Made by a program: the position numbers and the translations under genes. From Enterocloster hominis (ex Liu et al. 2021) (GTDB lineage: Bacteria > Bacillota > Clostridia > Lachnospirales > Lachnospiraceae): DNA of 64,000 bases. Under the pieces are notes generated by a model. It ran no database searches, had not been told where the DNA came from, and saw only the letters and a list, made by a program, of their open reading frames with translations. The number at the start of each line of letters is the position of its first letter. The first letter of the stretch is position 1. This document shows positions 50,643-58,781 of this stretch, piece by piece. The stretch covers positions 1-64,000 of the forward strand of contig JACRTJ010000011.1 of the NCBI GenBank assembly GCA_014385265.1, written 5' to 3'.

Positions 50643-51992
50643 ATGAGCAGAGAACTGGTATTTGATTATTCCAAAACAGCCGGTTTTATCCGTGAAGAAG
50701 AGATTGTAAATATGAAGAAAGCCGTTCTTGGGGCGAAAGAGGTTCTTACGGAAAAGACCGGAGCCGGAAATGATTTCCTTGGATGGATTGATCTGCCGGT
50801 GGATTATGATAAGGACGAATTTGACAGGATCAAAAAGGCGGCAGAAAAGATCAAGGGCGATTCCGATGTGCTGCTGGTGATCGGCATTGGAGGCTCTTAC
50901 CTGGGCGCCCGGGCGGCGATTGAATTTTTATCCCACAGCTTTTATAATGTGCTGCCCAAGGGAGAAAGAAAGACTCCGGAGATCTATTTTGTGGGAAACA
51001 GCATCAGTAGCAAATATATCAAGGACCTTCAGGATGTTTTGGAAGGAAAAGATTTCTCCATCAATATCATCTCCAAATCCGGTACGACAACGGAACCGGC
51101 CATTGCCTTCCGCGTGTTCAAGGATATGCTGATCAAAAAGTACGGCAGGGAAGAGGCCAATAAGAGGATCTATGCAACAACAGACAAGGCGAAGGGAGCC
51201 TTAAAGAACCTGGCCACTGAAGAGGGCTATGAATCCTTCGTAGTACCGGACGATGTGGGAGGCCGTTTCTCCGTTCTCACGGCAGTGGGACTCCTGCCCA
51301 TCGCAGTCAGCGGCGCAGACATCGACCAGTTAATGGAAGGCGCGGCAGCGGCCAGAAAGACGGCTCTGGAAGCTGAATATGAAAAGAACCCGGCCCTTCT
51401 TTACGCCGCAGTCCGCAATATCCTCTTAAGAAAAGGGAAGCAGGTGGAGATCGTGGCCAACTATGAGCCCAGCCTGCATTACGTTTCTGAATGGTGGAAG
51501 CAGCTTTACGGCGAGAGCGAGGGCAAGGACCAGCGCGGTATCTTCCCGGCCGCCGTGGATCTGACCACAGACCTCCATTCCATGGGCCAGTTTATCCAGG
51601 ACGGAGCCCGTATCATGTTTGAGACAGTATTAAGCGTAGAGGAATCTCCGGCGGAGATCGTGCTCCAGAAGGAGGACGTGGATACAGACGGAATGAATTA
51701 TCTGGCGGGCCAGACTGTGGATTTCGTCAATAAGAGCGCCATGAATGGCACCATCCTGGCCCATACCGACGGAAACGTTCCAAACCTTATGGTAAAGATC
51801 CCGTCCCAGGATGCATACAGCCTTGGCCAGCTTTTCTACTTCTTTGAATTTGCCTGCGGCGTCAGCGGATATCTTCTGGGTGTGAACCCGTTCAACCAGC
51901 CGGGTGTGGAGAGCTACAAGAAAAATATGTTTGCTCTTCTTGGAAAGCCTGGCTATGAGGAAGCCAGGGAAGCTCTTTTAAAGAGACTGTAA
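50643..51992 (+). CDS. pgi: Glucose-6-phosphate isomerase
   Basis: A 449-residue glycolytic enzyme that interconverts glucose-6-phosphate and fructose-6-phosphate. Motifs include [16 protein letters not shown], the phosphate-binding [11 protein letters not shown], the family signature [18 protein letters not shown], and the late [14 protein letters not shown] block. The length is that of the Firmicutes form. AAAGGAG gives the start at [10 protein letters not shown]; 14 more residues from 50601 are excluded by the promoter position. The gene is alone and ends in a strong bidirectional terminator. It links with the transketolase and ROK kinase genes further on. Confidence 0.95.
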   Translation: MSRELVFDYSKTAGFIREEEIVNMKKAVLGAKEVLTEKTGAGNDFLGWIDLPVDYDKDEFDRIKKAAEKIKGDSDVLLVIGIGGSYLGARAAIEFLSHSFYNVLPKGERKTPEIYFVGNSISSKYIKDLQDVLEGKDFSINIISKSGTTTEPAIAFRVFKDMLIKKYGREEANKRIYATTDKAKGALKNLATEEGYESFVVPDDVGGRFSVLTAVGLLPIAVSGADIDQLMEGAAAARKTALEAEYEKNPALLYAAVRNILLRKGKQVEIVANYEPSLHYVSEWWKQLYGESEGKDQRGIFPAAVDLTTDLHSMGQFIQDGARIMFETVLSVEESPAEIVLQKEDVDTDGMNYLAGQTVDFVNKSAMNGTILAHTDGNVPNLMVKIPSQDAYSLGQLFYFFEFACGVSGYLLGVNPFNQPGVESYKKNMFALLGKPGYEEAREALLKRL

Positions 51993-52010
51993 GTAGGAGC
52001 ATGAACGCAT

Positions 52011-52068
52011 AAAAAAATACTGGCGTCAGCCTGGGGGAAATCTCCTGCAGCTGCCGCCAGTATTTTTT
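52011..52068. terminator. Bidirectional intrinsic terminator
   Basis: AAAAAATACTGGCG pairs with CGCCAGTATTTTTT, with T-tracts on both strands. It lies between the convergent pgi gene and the small leftward gene. Confidence 0.85.
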
Positions 52069-52170
52069 CATTTGTCCCACCGCAGGTGAAGAAGCCCGCA
52101 AATGAGCCTCTTTTTCACCAGGTCCCGGGAAAACTGCCAGTCCCAGGCTTTCCGGGAAGCTGCTTCCCGG

Positions 52171-52437
52171 CTACTCTTCGATCACATGGATCTCCAGGTA
52201 ATCAAAATCGATCTCCTCGATGAAGCTGTCCCTTGTGAACCTGGTCTTATCGTGGAGCTTAAAGTCTTTTATATTGGAATCCAGCCAGATGGGCTGGCCC
52301 AGGTCAAATTCGCGGCAGATCTCATCCAAAGCCTGAAAGACCATGGCAGTGCGGGACATGGAGTAGTCCCCGTTGGCGGCCACGGTATCCCGGAGCAGAT
52401 GATTGTCCTTCCAGAGCTTTCCCCACATACGGAACAT
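52171..52437 (-). CDS. Small hypothetical protein
   Basis: An 88-residue soluble protein starting MFRMWGKLWKDNHLLRDTV and ending with an acidic DFDYLEIHVIEE. AAAGGAG precedes the ATG, and the amino acid order (a basic, aromatic start, then LGQPIWLDSNIKDFKLHDKTRF) looks protein-like, unlike the frame opposite. I believe it belongs to a conserved family of Lachnospiraceae hypothetical proteins, but no function is known to me. No membrane helix. Confidence 0.65.
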   Translation of the reverse strand: MFRMWGKLWKDNHLLRDTVAANGDYSMSRTAMVFQALDEICREFDLGQPIWLDSNIKDFKLHDKTRFTRDSFIEEIDFDYLEIHVIEE

Positions 52438-52648
52438 AAAAGGTCTCCTTTCTACGTCGGGCAGGAATAAGAGCCCATGTCAATGGTGATACAGGCAATT
52501 ATAACAAGGGATCCGGTGATTTTAAAGTGTTTTTTGATGATATTACCTTGTACGAACCGAAAAGATGTAGTAATCTATATGTATGCAGGTTCCTGCGGTT
52601 CAATAAGGACGCACGGAAACAAAAACAAACGATCCAGGAGGACAAAAG

Positions 52649-53755
52649 ATGGCATTGCCGATCACGGATTACACTGCCTTTTTTGCCGGTGCAAAGCAGG
52701 CTGTACAGGAACTGGAACAATTAAGAGAAAGGGAACTCTGCCTGGAGGAAAGCGAGAAGACGCTGGAGGACCAGCTGAGGACCAGGGAAAAGGCTGTGGC
52801 GGATACCATTGCCAGAACAGTGAAGGCCCGCGGCGAGGAGATCGCCCGGAGCTATGACGCGGAGATTGGAAAAACGGAGGATCAGCTGAAAAAGGTTAAG
52901 GCAAAGCGGGAAAAGGCGAGGAACCAGGGCGTAAAGGGCCGGATCGCCGAAGATACCCAGAGCCTGTCAAAGGAAAACGAAGAGCTGAAGGGGCGGATCC
53001 GGACCTTGTTCCGGGCCAATCATGTACCGGGGTACTGTGCCGGAGGTTTATACTATTCCCTTTATTTTACCAGGGGCCTGAAGGAAATGGGGATCCTGCT
53101 CCTGGCGCTGCTGATATTTTTCCTGGCGGTTCCCTGCGGCATTTATTTTGCGGTCCCAGAACGGAAGACCTGGTATCTGATCCTGATCTATCTGGCAGAT
53201 ATCCTGATCTTCGGCGGAGTTTATGTGAAGATAGGAAATTCCACCAAGATGAAGCATATGGATGCCCTCCGGGAGGGACGCAGCATAAGGAACCGGATCC
53301 AGGCCAATAAAAAGCAGATGAAAGCCATTGCAAGGACCATCCGCAGAGATAAAAACGATGCGGTCTACAACCTGGAAAAGTTCGACGACGAGATCGCCCA
53401 GCTGGACCAGGACCTGCTCCAGACCAATAAAAAGAAAAAGGAGGCCCTGGCAGCCTTTGACACAGTCACAAAGACGATCCTTTCGGATGAGATCATGGAA
53501 AGCAACAAACCGGAGATCGACCGCCTTCAGGGAGAGCTGGCAAAGGCCGTGGAGGAGCTTAAGGCCGTGAGAACGGAGCTGAAGGAAAAAACATTGTATA
53601 CAGCGGAGAATTTTGAAGCCTATACAGGAAAAGAATTTATGACCATGGAGCGGCTGGAGGCCCTGGAGGGCTTTATCCGCGCCGGAGAGGCGAGAAATAT
53701 CAGCGAGGCAGTCACTGTGTTCAAAAGCCGGGACCGCCAGGGGACACCGCAGTAA
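52649..53755 (+). CDS. Coiled-coil membrane protein, unrecognised
   Basis: A 368-residue protein with an N-terminal coiled coil (about 15-120), two close helices (about 147-168 and 174-194) and a second coiled coil (about 205-320). The layout is that of a membrane-anchored scaffold with both ends on the same side. AGGAGGAC precedes the ATG. It is followed 45 bases later by a secreted M15 peptidase gene and may be co-transcribed with it. I cannot assign a family; a role in envelope or division architecture is a guess from shape only. Confidence 0.7.
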   Translation: MALPITDYTAFFAGAKQAVQELEQLRERELCLEESEKTLEDQLRTREKAVADTIARTVKARGEEIARSYDAEIGKTEDQLKKVKAKREKARNQGVKGRIAEDTQSLSKENEELKGRIRTLFRANHVPGYCAGGLYYSLYFTRGLKEMGILLLALLIFFLAVPCGIYFAVPERKTWYLILIYLADILIFGGVYVKIGNSTKMKHMDALREGRSIRNRIQANKKQMKAIARTIRRDKNDAVYNLEKFDDEIAQLDQDLLQTNKKKKEALAAFDTVTKTILSDEIMESNKPEIDRLQGELAKAVEELKAVRTELKEKTLYTAENFEAYTGKEFMTMERLEALEGFIRAGEARNISEAVTVFKSRDRQGTPQ

Positions 53756-53800
53756 AAGTGAGGATGAAAATACAAAGGTAAAAGCTACGGAGGCAGAAGG

Positions 53801-54799
53801 ATGAAAGTGGATACGGTACGGATGATGACAATGACGGCTCTCATGGCGGCGGCCATGAGCACAACGGCGTTTGCCGGAAGCTGGAGGACCGACGGGGGCG
53901 GCAGATGGTATCAGAACGATGATGGAAGCTGTACGAAGAACGGATGGCAGTGGATCGACAGCGACAATGACGGATATTCGGAATGCTTCTATTTTGATTC
54001 CAACGGGTATGTGCTGACCAATACCAGAACGCCCGACGGGAGCCAGGTAAACGGCATTGGCGCATGGGTAAAGGACGGCCATGTCCAGAGCCAGGCCGGT
54101 GGAAGCGGATCCTCTGGCGGAAACAGCGGCTCCTCGTGGGACAGTTCCTTCTGGGGAGATTCTTCCGGAACAGGAGGAAGCTCCTATGACGACTGGGGCT
54201 GGCTTTTTGACTATGAATATGATCCTTACTGGTATGAGAACGATCCGGAGCTGTCAGAGGGAGAGAAAGCCGGATATCATTACTCAGCTGTGCACCAGGA
54301 TTACAGTCTCAGAACAGAGGAGCGTTGGAACCAGGTAAACGCACAGTATGACCGGATCGCGGCAAATCCCACGCCGGAGGCAGCCCAGGCAGAAATGGTA
54401 TGGGTGGAGATCCCGGTATGGAGGCTGAAAAACGGCCAGAAGACGGCTGGCACAGATAAGGTTCAGGTCCTCAGCAGCATCGCGGACGAGGTGAAGGCCA
54501 TTTTTACAGAGATCTACAATGGACCGGAGCAGTTCCCCATCCAGAGCATCGGCGCTTACAGCTGGCGCGGCAACGGGCTGGGCAGCTATCACAGCGCGGG
54601 AATGGCCATCGACATCAATCCGGACCAGAATCCCCAGGTGCGGATGGACGGCACGGTCCTGGTGGGAAATAAATGGGAGCCTGGCGTAAACCCGTATTCC
54701 ATCGGCCGTGACAGCGATGTGGTAAAGGCATTTGGAAAATATGGATGGACATGGGGAGCTATGTTTTCCACCAAGGATTATATGCACTTTGAGTGGTAA
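53801..54799 (+). CDS. Secreted M15 (VanY-like) D,D-carboxypeptidase
   Basis: A 332-residue exported enzyme. The signal peptide ends at AFA (about residue 25). Next comes one cell-wall-binding-like repeat unit (GSWRTDGGGRWYQNDDGS, then NGWQWIDSDNDGYSECFYF), a Gly/Ser linker (95-130) and the peptidase domain. The zinc site is that of M15B: SYHSAGMAID with H264 and D271, and YMHFEW with H329 at the very end. It should trim D-Ala or other peptide stems of peptidoglycan outside the cell. ACGGAGG precedes the ATG. The strong terminator just after the stop closes the two-gene unit. Confidence 0.88.
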   Translation: MKVDTVRMMTMTALMAAAMSTTAFAGSWRTDGGGRWYQNDDGSCTKNGWQWIDSDNDGYSECFYFDSNGYVLTNTRTPDGSQVNGIGAWVKDGHVQSQAGGSGSSGGNSGSSWDSSFWGDSSGTGGSSYDDWGWLFDYEYDPYWYENDPELSEGEKAGYHYSAVHQDYSLRTEERWNQVNAQYDRIAANPTPEAAQAEMVWVEIPVWRLKNGQKTAGTDKVQVLSSIADEVKAIFTEIYNGPEQFPIQSIGAYSWRGNGLGSYHSAGMAIDINPDQNPQVRMDGTVLVGNKWEPGVNPYSIGRDSDVVKAFGKYGWTWGAMFSTKDYMHFEW

Positions 54800-54814
54800 G
54801 AGCGAAAACTTCCG

Positions 54815-54849
54815 GCGGGAGGCAGATAAATTTCTGCCTCCGCTTTTTT
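54815..54849 (+). terminator. Intrinsic terminator
   Basis: GCGGGAGGCAG pairs with CTGCCTCCGC around ATAAATTT, followed by TTTTT, 16 bases beyond the M15 stop. Confidence 0.85.
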
Positions 54850-54916
54850 ATTGTATATTCCTCCCCATGTCCGCCTATAATAGCGTATAAGACCAGGAAG
54901 GAAAAGGAAGAAGAGC

Positions 54917-55519
54917 ATGAGATTTCGCAGGCATGAGATTTATTACTATAATACAAAGGCCGGGTTTGAGACGGAAAAGTTTGCGGGCCGTCTTCTGATG
55001 ATGATCCTGGAGGGAATGCAGGAAAAAAGGAAAACAGAGATCCTGTTTCTGTGCATCGGGACGGACCGGTCCACCGGCGACAGCCTGGGACCTCTGATCG
55101 GATATAAATTGAAGGAAAATGGCATGAGAAACGCCAGGGTCCTGGGAACGCTGGAGGAGCCGATCCATGCCATGAACCTGGAGCCGTGTATGGAGCAGCT
55201 GCGTGAAAAATGCCCCGACGCCCTGGTGGTGGCTGTGGACGCGTCGGTGGGCAGCGCGGATCATGTGGGCTATGTGACCCTGGGACGGGGGCCCCTAAAG
55301 CCCGGGCTGGGCGTCAGTAAGGACCTGGATGCGGTAGGGGATCTTTTCATCACCGGTATCGTAGGCTCTGTGAGGAACGGGGACCCGCTGATGCTCCAGA
55401 GCGTCCGGCTGTCTGTGGTCATGCGTCTGGCAGACTGCATCAGCCGCAGCATCTGCCTGGGCATGAATCTTCTGGGAAAACGTGTCGAAAACTTTTTCGG
55501 ACAGCCGGCCCCGTTTTGA
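54917..55519 (+). CDS. yyaC: YyaC-type spore protein (DUF1256)
   Basis: A 200-residue protein of the YyaC family, related in fold to the germination protease Gpr and the hydrogenase maturation proteases. It shows FLCIGTDRSTGDSLGPLIGYKL, VVAVDASVGSADHVGYV and GPLKPGLGVSKDLDAVGDLFITGIV, split over the length. YyaC is made in the developing spore of Bacilli and Clostridia; its protease role is inferred from the fold. The gene is the best evidence in this window that the organism forms spores. AAGGAAGAAG precedes the ATG. Confidence 0.9.
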   Translation: MRFRRHEIYYYNTKAGFETEKFAGRLLMMILEGMQEKRKTEILFLCIGTDRSTGDSLGPLIGYKLKENGMRNARVLGTLEEPIHAMNLEPCMEQLREKCPDALVVAVDASVGSADHVGYVTLGRGPLKPGLGVSKDLDAVGDLFITGIVGSVRNGDPLMLQSVRLSVVMRLADCISRSICLGMNLLGKRVENFFGQPAPF

Positions 55520-55622
55520 CAGGTTTTGCAAAAGGCCCATGGTATACTTCCACCTGAATCATAAGGGGAAGACCGGAGGACAGGCCCGGCCTTCCCGTGG
55601 AAGAATATAGCGAGGTGAGACC

Positions 55623-57017
55623 ATGGGAGACTTATACAATCCGTTTCCAAAACTGCCGAAAAATATCCGCCAGATCGGAGATCCGGACCAGGTGATCCGT
55701 TTTTATATGGAGGATTATGTCAATACATACTTAAAACGCCTGTACCCGTCTGGGAGCCAGACGCTGCGGGTGGGACTTTTGCTGGGAAGCGTGGAACAGT
55801 ACGACGGGACTCCGTATGTGTTTGTGGACGGGGCCATGGAGATGGAGGATGTGGAGACCGACGGGGAAAAGATCGTCTTTACAGAAAGCGGATGGAAAAA
55901 GGCGTACCAGGCCATGGAGGAAGCGTTTCCCAAGCGCACGATCCAGGGGTGGTTTCTCTGCGGAGGGCCCGGAAGCCAGTTAAGCCCGCTGAATTACTGG
56001 AAGCAACACTGCCAGTATTTTGCAGGAAAGAACCAGCTCATGTATCTGAACCATGGCCTGGAGGGCGAGGAGGTCATCTATGTGACCTCAGAGGACGGAT
56101 TTTACCGTCTGAAGGGCCACTGTGTATATTATGAACGGAACCAGATGATGCAGGATTACATGATCACCAGAAAGGACGTCCGCCGGGTAGAGACAGGCTC
56201 CCATGAGAAGGTGATCCGGGATTTCCGCCAGCGGATGGTGGTAAAAAAGGAACAGGCGGATATGGAGAGCCATAAGACCAGCGCCCTGGGAATGCTGTGC
56301 GGTGCCCTTTCGGTGGCCGTCCTGGCCGGAGGCGTGGTCATGGTCAATAATTATTCAAAAATGCGGGAAATGGAAAGCGTCCTTACCTCGGTGCTTCCCG
56401 CCGGTATCACGGACTGGGACGAGTACCGGAAGGAAAAGGCCAAGGAGCCGGATTTTGTGATCGAGGAAATGACCGGGAGCGTGTATCCCACAGAGGCTTT
56501 GCCGGGAGAGACCGGGGAGACCTATGAGGGCGAGACCATGGCAGAAACGCCTCCTGCCAAAGAAGGCTCCTCCGTAGAGGAGAGCGGGGCTCTGGCAGAT
56601 TCCGATCTTGTTGAAGAGGCTGTGCAGGAAACGGCTTCTTCGGACTCCTCTGCCCCGGAATCGGCTCTGTCTTCTCCGGAAGCGCCCCAGAGGCTGACTG
56701 GAATGGACAAGGAGGCACATCCGTCCGGCAGTCCGGAGACAGCCCCGGCTTCAGAGACAGCTCCGTCCGCAGAAGCCCCCACAGAATCCGGCCAGGGAGA
56801 CGCTTCCTCTGGGGACTGTCCTGCCATCGACTTTGAAGCTGCCAGGGCCAACGGATATGAGATCTACCAGGTGGGGGAGGGAGAGACGCTTTATGGGATC
56901 TGCTTCAAAGAATATGGCACCCTGAGCCGTCTTTCGGAGCTCTGCCGCCTCAACGGCCTGGAGGATGAGAACCGGATCCTGGCGGGGCAGAAGCTGATCC
57001 TGCCGTCAAAGGAGTGA
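55623..57017 (+). CDS. LysM protein with degenerate MPN/JAMM-like domain
   Basis: A 464-residue membrane protein. Residues 40-180 (TLRVGLLLGSVEQYDGTPYVFVDG, then IQGWFLCGGPGSQLSPLN at about 107-124, and QHCQYF) follow the order of an MPN/JAMM domain, but the zinc ligands of GWYHSHPG and LS-x-x-D are replaced (L112, G114, N124), so it should be inactive. One helix lies at 218-240. A long Ser/Pro/Glu-rich stretch (about 275-405) leads to a C-terminal LysM domain (IYQVGEGETLYGICFKEYG) that would bind peptidoglycan outside. It may tie a cytoplasmic sensing domain to the wall, perhaps during sporulation. GAGGTGAG precedes the ATG. Confidence 0.75.
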   Translation: MGDLYNPFPKLPKNIRQIGDPDQVIRFYMEDYVNTYLKRLYPSGSQTLRVGLLLGSVEQYDGTPYVFVDGAMEMEDVETDGEKIVFTESGWKKAYQAMEEAFPKRTIQGWFLCGGPGSQLSPLNYWKQHCQYFAGKNQLMYLNHGLEGEEVIYVTSEDGFYRLKGHCVYYERNQMMQDYMITRKDVRRVETGSHEKVIRDFRQRMVVKKEQADMESHKTSALGMLCGALSVAVLAGGVVMVNNYSKMREMESVLTSVLPAGITDWDEYRKEKAKEPDFVIEEMTGSVYPTEALPGETGETYEGETMAETPPAKEGSSVEESGALADSDLVEEAVQETASSDSSAPESALSSPEAPQRLTGMDKEAHPSGSPETAPASETAPSAEAPTESGQGDASSGDCPAIDFEAARANGYEIYQVGEGETLYGICFKEYGTLSRLSELCRLNGLEDENRILAGQKLILPSKE

Positions 57018-57111
57018 CTGGAGAAGGAATAATTTAAGAAAGAATTTAATGCGAATCTCCCCGAAATGGTGTATACTAAAAATATATGGGCATTTCCGGG
57101 AGATTTAATAT

Positions 57112-58536
57112 ATGAATGATATGGGTTTTATGGACAGAGAATCAAAAAAACGGCAGCTCCGCAGAAACATTGTCCAGCCGCCGCAGGAGGAACGCCCGTC
57201 CCGGTATGAAGAGGAGTACAGCGAAGAGGTGATCCGCCAGGTCCATCGGGAAAGGCGGAAAAAGCGGATCCTGACGACGGTCATGACAGTCCTGTTTCTT
57301 GCAGTGACCGGTTTTTGTTTCTATAAATATCAGAGCGAGTATGAGTATACCGGCTACGATGTGGCCTGGGAGAGACCGATGCGCTATACGGGCGCTGAAA
57401 ACAGTGCAGAAAACGCCCCGGAGGCCGGAGAAAACGGAACACCGGAAAATGGGGATCCGGAGGCGGCCAACGCCCCGGAAGGGGCTGGGGAGGATGATGG
57501 CCAGCCGCCCCAGATCACACCCAGTAAGAGCGTCAGCGAAAGCGGATTTGTGAAATATGCGTATTTTGGCGAGAATATGATCCGCTATACCAAGGACGGA
57601 GCTTCTTATATTGACGGAGCGGGAAAGACCGTCTGGACCCAGAGCTTTGAGATGAAGACTCCGGTCATCAACGTCAACGGAGACTATGCGGTGATCGCAG
57701 ATCAGCAGGGAAACCAGCTCTATATATGCAGCACGGCCGGCTGTACCGGCGTTGCCAAGACCCAGCTTCCCATTACAAAGGCGGCTGTGTCCTCCCGGGG
57801 GATCACGGCGGCTGTGGTGGAGGACAGCTCGGCGTGCTACATCTTCTATTTTAAAAAGGATGGGGAAGAGCTGGGCATCAATATCAAAATGCTTTTGTCG
57901 GGAGACGGCTATCCAGTGGATATCGCCCTGTCGCCGGATGGAAAGCAGATCGTCATGTCGGTCATGTACATGAAAAACGGGACTTTAAAAAATAAAGTCG
58001 TTTTTTATGATTTCTCAGAAATCGGAAAAAACGTGAATAATCGTTTTATCGGAGGCTTTGAAGAGGAATTTGATGATAAAATGGCGGCACGGGTCGTTTA
58101 CCTGAACCAGGAAACGGTCTGCGCGTTTTCGGACAAGGGGCTGACCTTTATTTCAGTGAAAAACGTGATCCCGGACAGTACGGTGGTGACGGTCCCGGTG
58201 GAGGAGGAGATCAAAAGCATCTTTTACTCGGACAAGTACGCCGGAGTCGTGGTGGAGAACGGGTCCGGCAACCCCAGCCGCCTGGATGTGTATACGACTG
58301 ATGGAAAGCTGGCCGGGACCGTGGACTTTGACTACGATTATGCCGGAGTTGAAATTGACGGCGACCGGGTTATCCTGTATAATGAGGAATCGTGCAGGGT
58401 ATACAGCCTGGACGGCCATCTGAAATTCCAGGGCCAGTTCGATTTTTCCGTTTCCTGTGTGCGCTCGGGGAAAAACCATGGAAATTCCCTGATCGTGGCC
58501 GGGAGCGAGGTAATGAAAGAGATAAAATTAAAATGA
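57112..58536 (+). CDS. DUF5711 family membrane protein
   Basis: A 474-residue protein with a charged cytoplasmic N-terminus, one helix (about 49-69), a Glu/Gly/Pro/Asn-rich linker (about 90-140) and a large outer domain that looks like a beta-propeller: repeated blades such as SFEMKTPVINVNGDYAVIADQQ, DIALSPDGKQIVMSVMY and SIFYSDKYAGVVVENG (each one strand pair). This matches DUF5711, a Clostridia family of unknown role. A TATACT box near 57071 and GGGAGA before the ATG support the start. It follows the LysM gene and may act in the same envelope process. Confidence 0.8.
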   Translation: MNDMGFMDRESKKRQLRRNIVQPPQEERPSRYEEEYSEEVIRQVHRERRKKRILTTVMTVLFLAVTGFCFYKYQSEYEYTGYDVAWERPMRYTGAENSAENAPEAGENGTPENGDPEAANAPEGAGEDDGQPPQITPSKSVSESGFVKYAYFGENMIRYTKDGASYIDGAGKTVWTQSFEMKTPVINVNGDYAVIADQQGNQLYICSTAGCTGVAKTQLPITKAAVSSRGITAAVVEDSSACYIFYFKKDGEELGINIKMLLSGDGYPVDIALSPDGKQIVMSVMYMKNGTLKNKVVFYDFSEIGKNVNNRFIGGFEEEFDDKMAARVVYLNQETVCAFSDKGLTFISVKNVIPDSTVVTVPVEEEIKSIFYSDKYAGVVVENGSGNPSRLDVYTTDGKLAGTVDFDYDYAGVEIDGDRVILYNEESCRVYSLDGHLKFQGQFDFSVSCVRSGKNHGNSLIVAGSEVMKEIKLK

Positions 58537-58781
58537 TATCAGGGTCAAAAGGTCAATAAATCCGACGCAAGCCTGCTTGCGGGAGGATGTTTGAACTTGA
58601 GACCCGCCAAAACACCGAAAAGCAGCCATTTTTCATAGAAAAATGAGCGGATTTGAGGGTTTTGAGGATTGCGGGAGCACATAGTGCGGAGCAATCCGAT
58701 ATCAGAGGGGTCAAAAAGCTTTTGACCCTAACATCAATAAAACAAATGTAAAAACAAGCACAGTTCTTAGGAGGAAGAGAC
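58537..58781. other. Gene-free spacer with several hairpins
   Basis: This 245-base gap before transketolase has four inverted repeats: GCAAGC/GCTTGC (about 58566), CATTTTTC/AAAAATG (about 58628-58650), GGATTGC/GCAATCC (about 58666-58698) and GGGTCAAAA/TTTTGACCC (about 58709-58730). The words GATATCAGGGTCAAAA (start) and GATATCAGAGGGGTCAAAA (near the end) are near direct repeats that frame it. It may be a small palindromic repeat element or a structured leader of tkt. Confidence 0.5.

Noticed and set aside
52102..52470. A plus-strand frame opposite the 88-residue gene
   Set aside because: It crosses the region after the pgi terminator without a ribosome site, while the minus-strand frame has AAAGGAG and a protein-like sequence.
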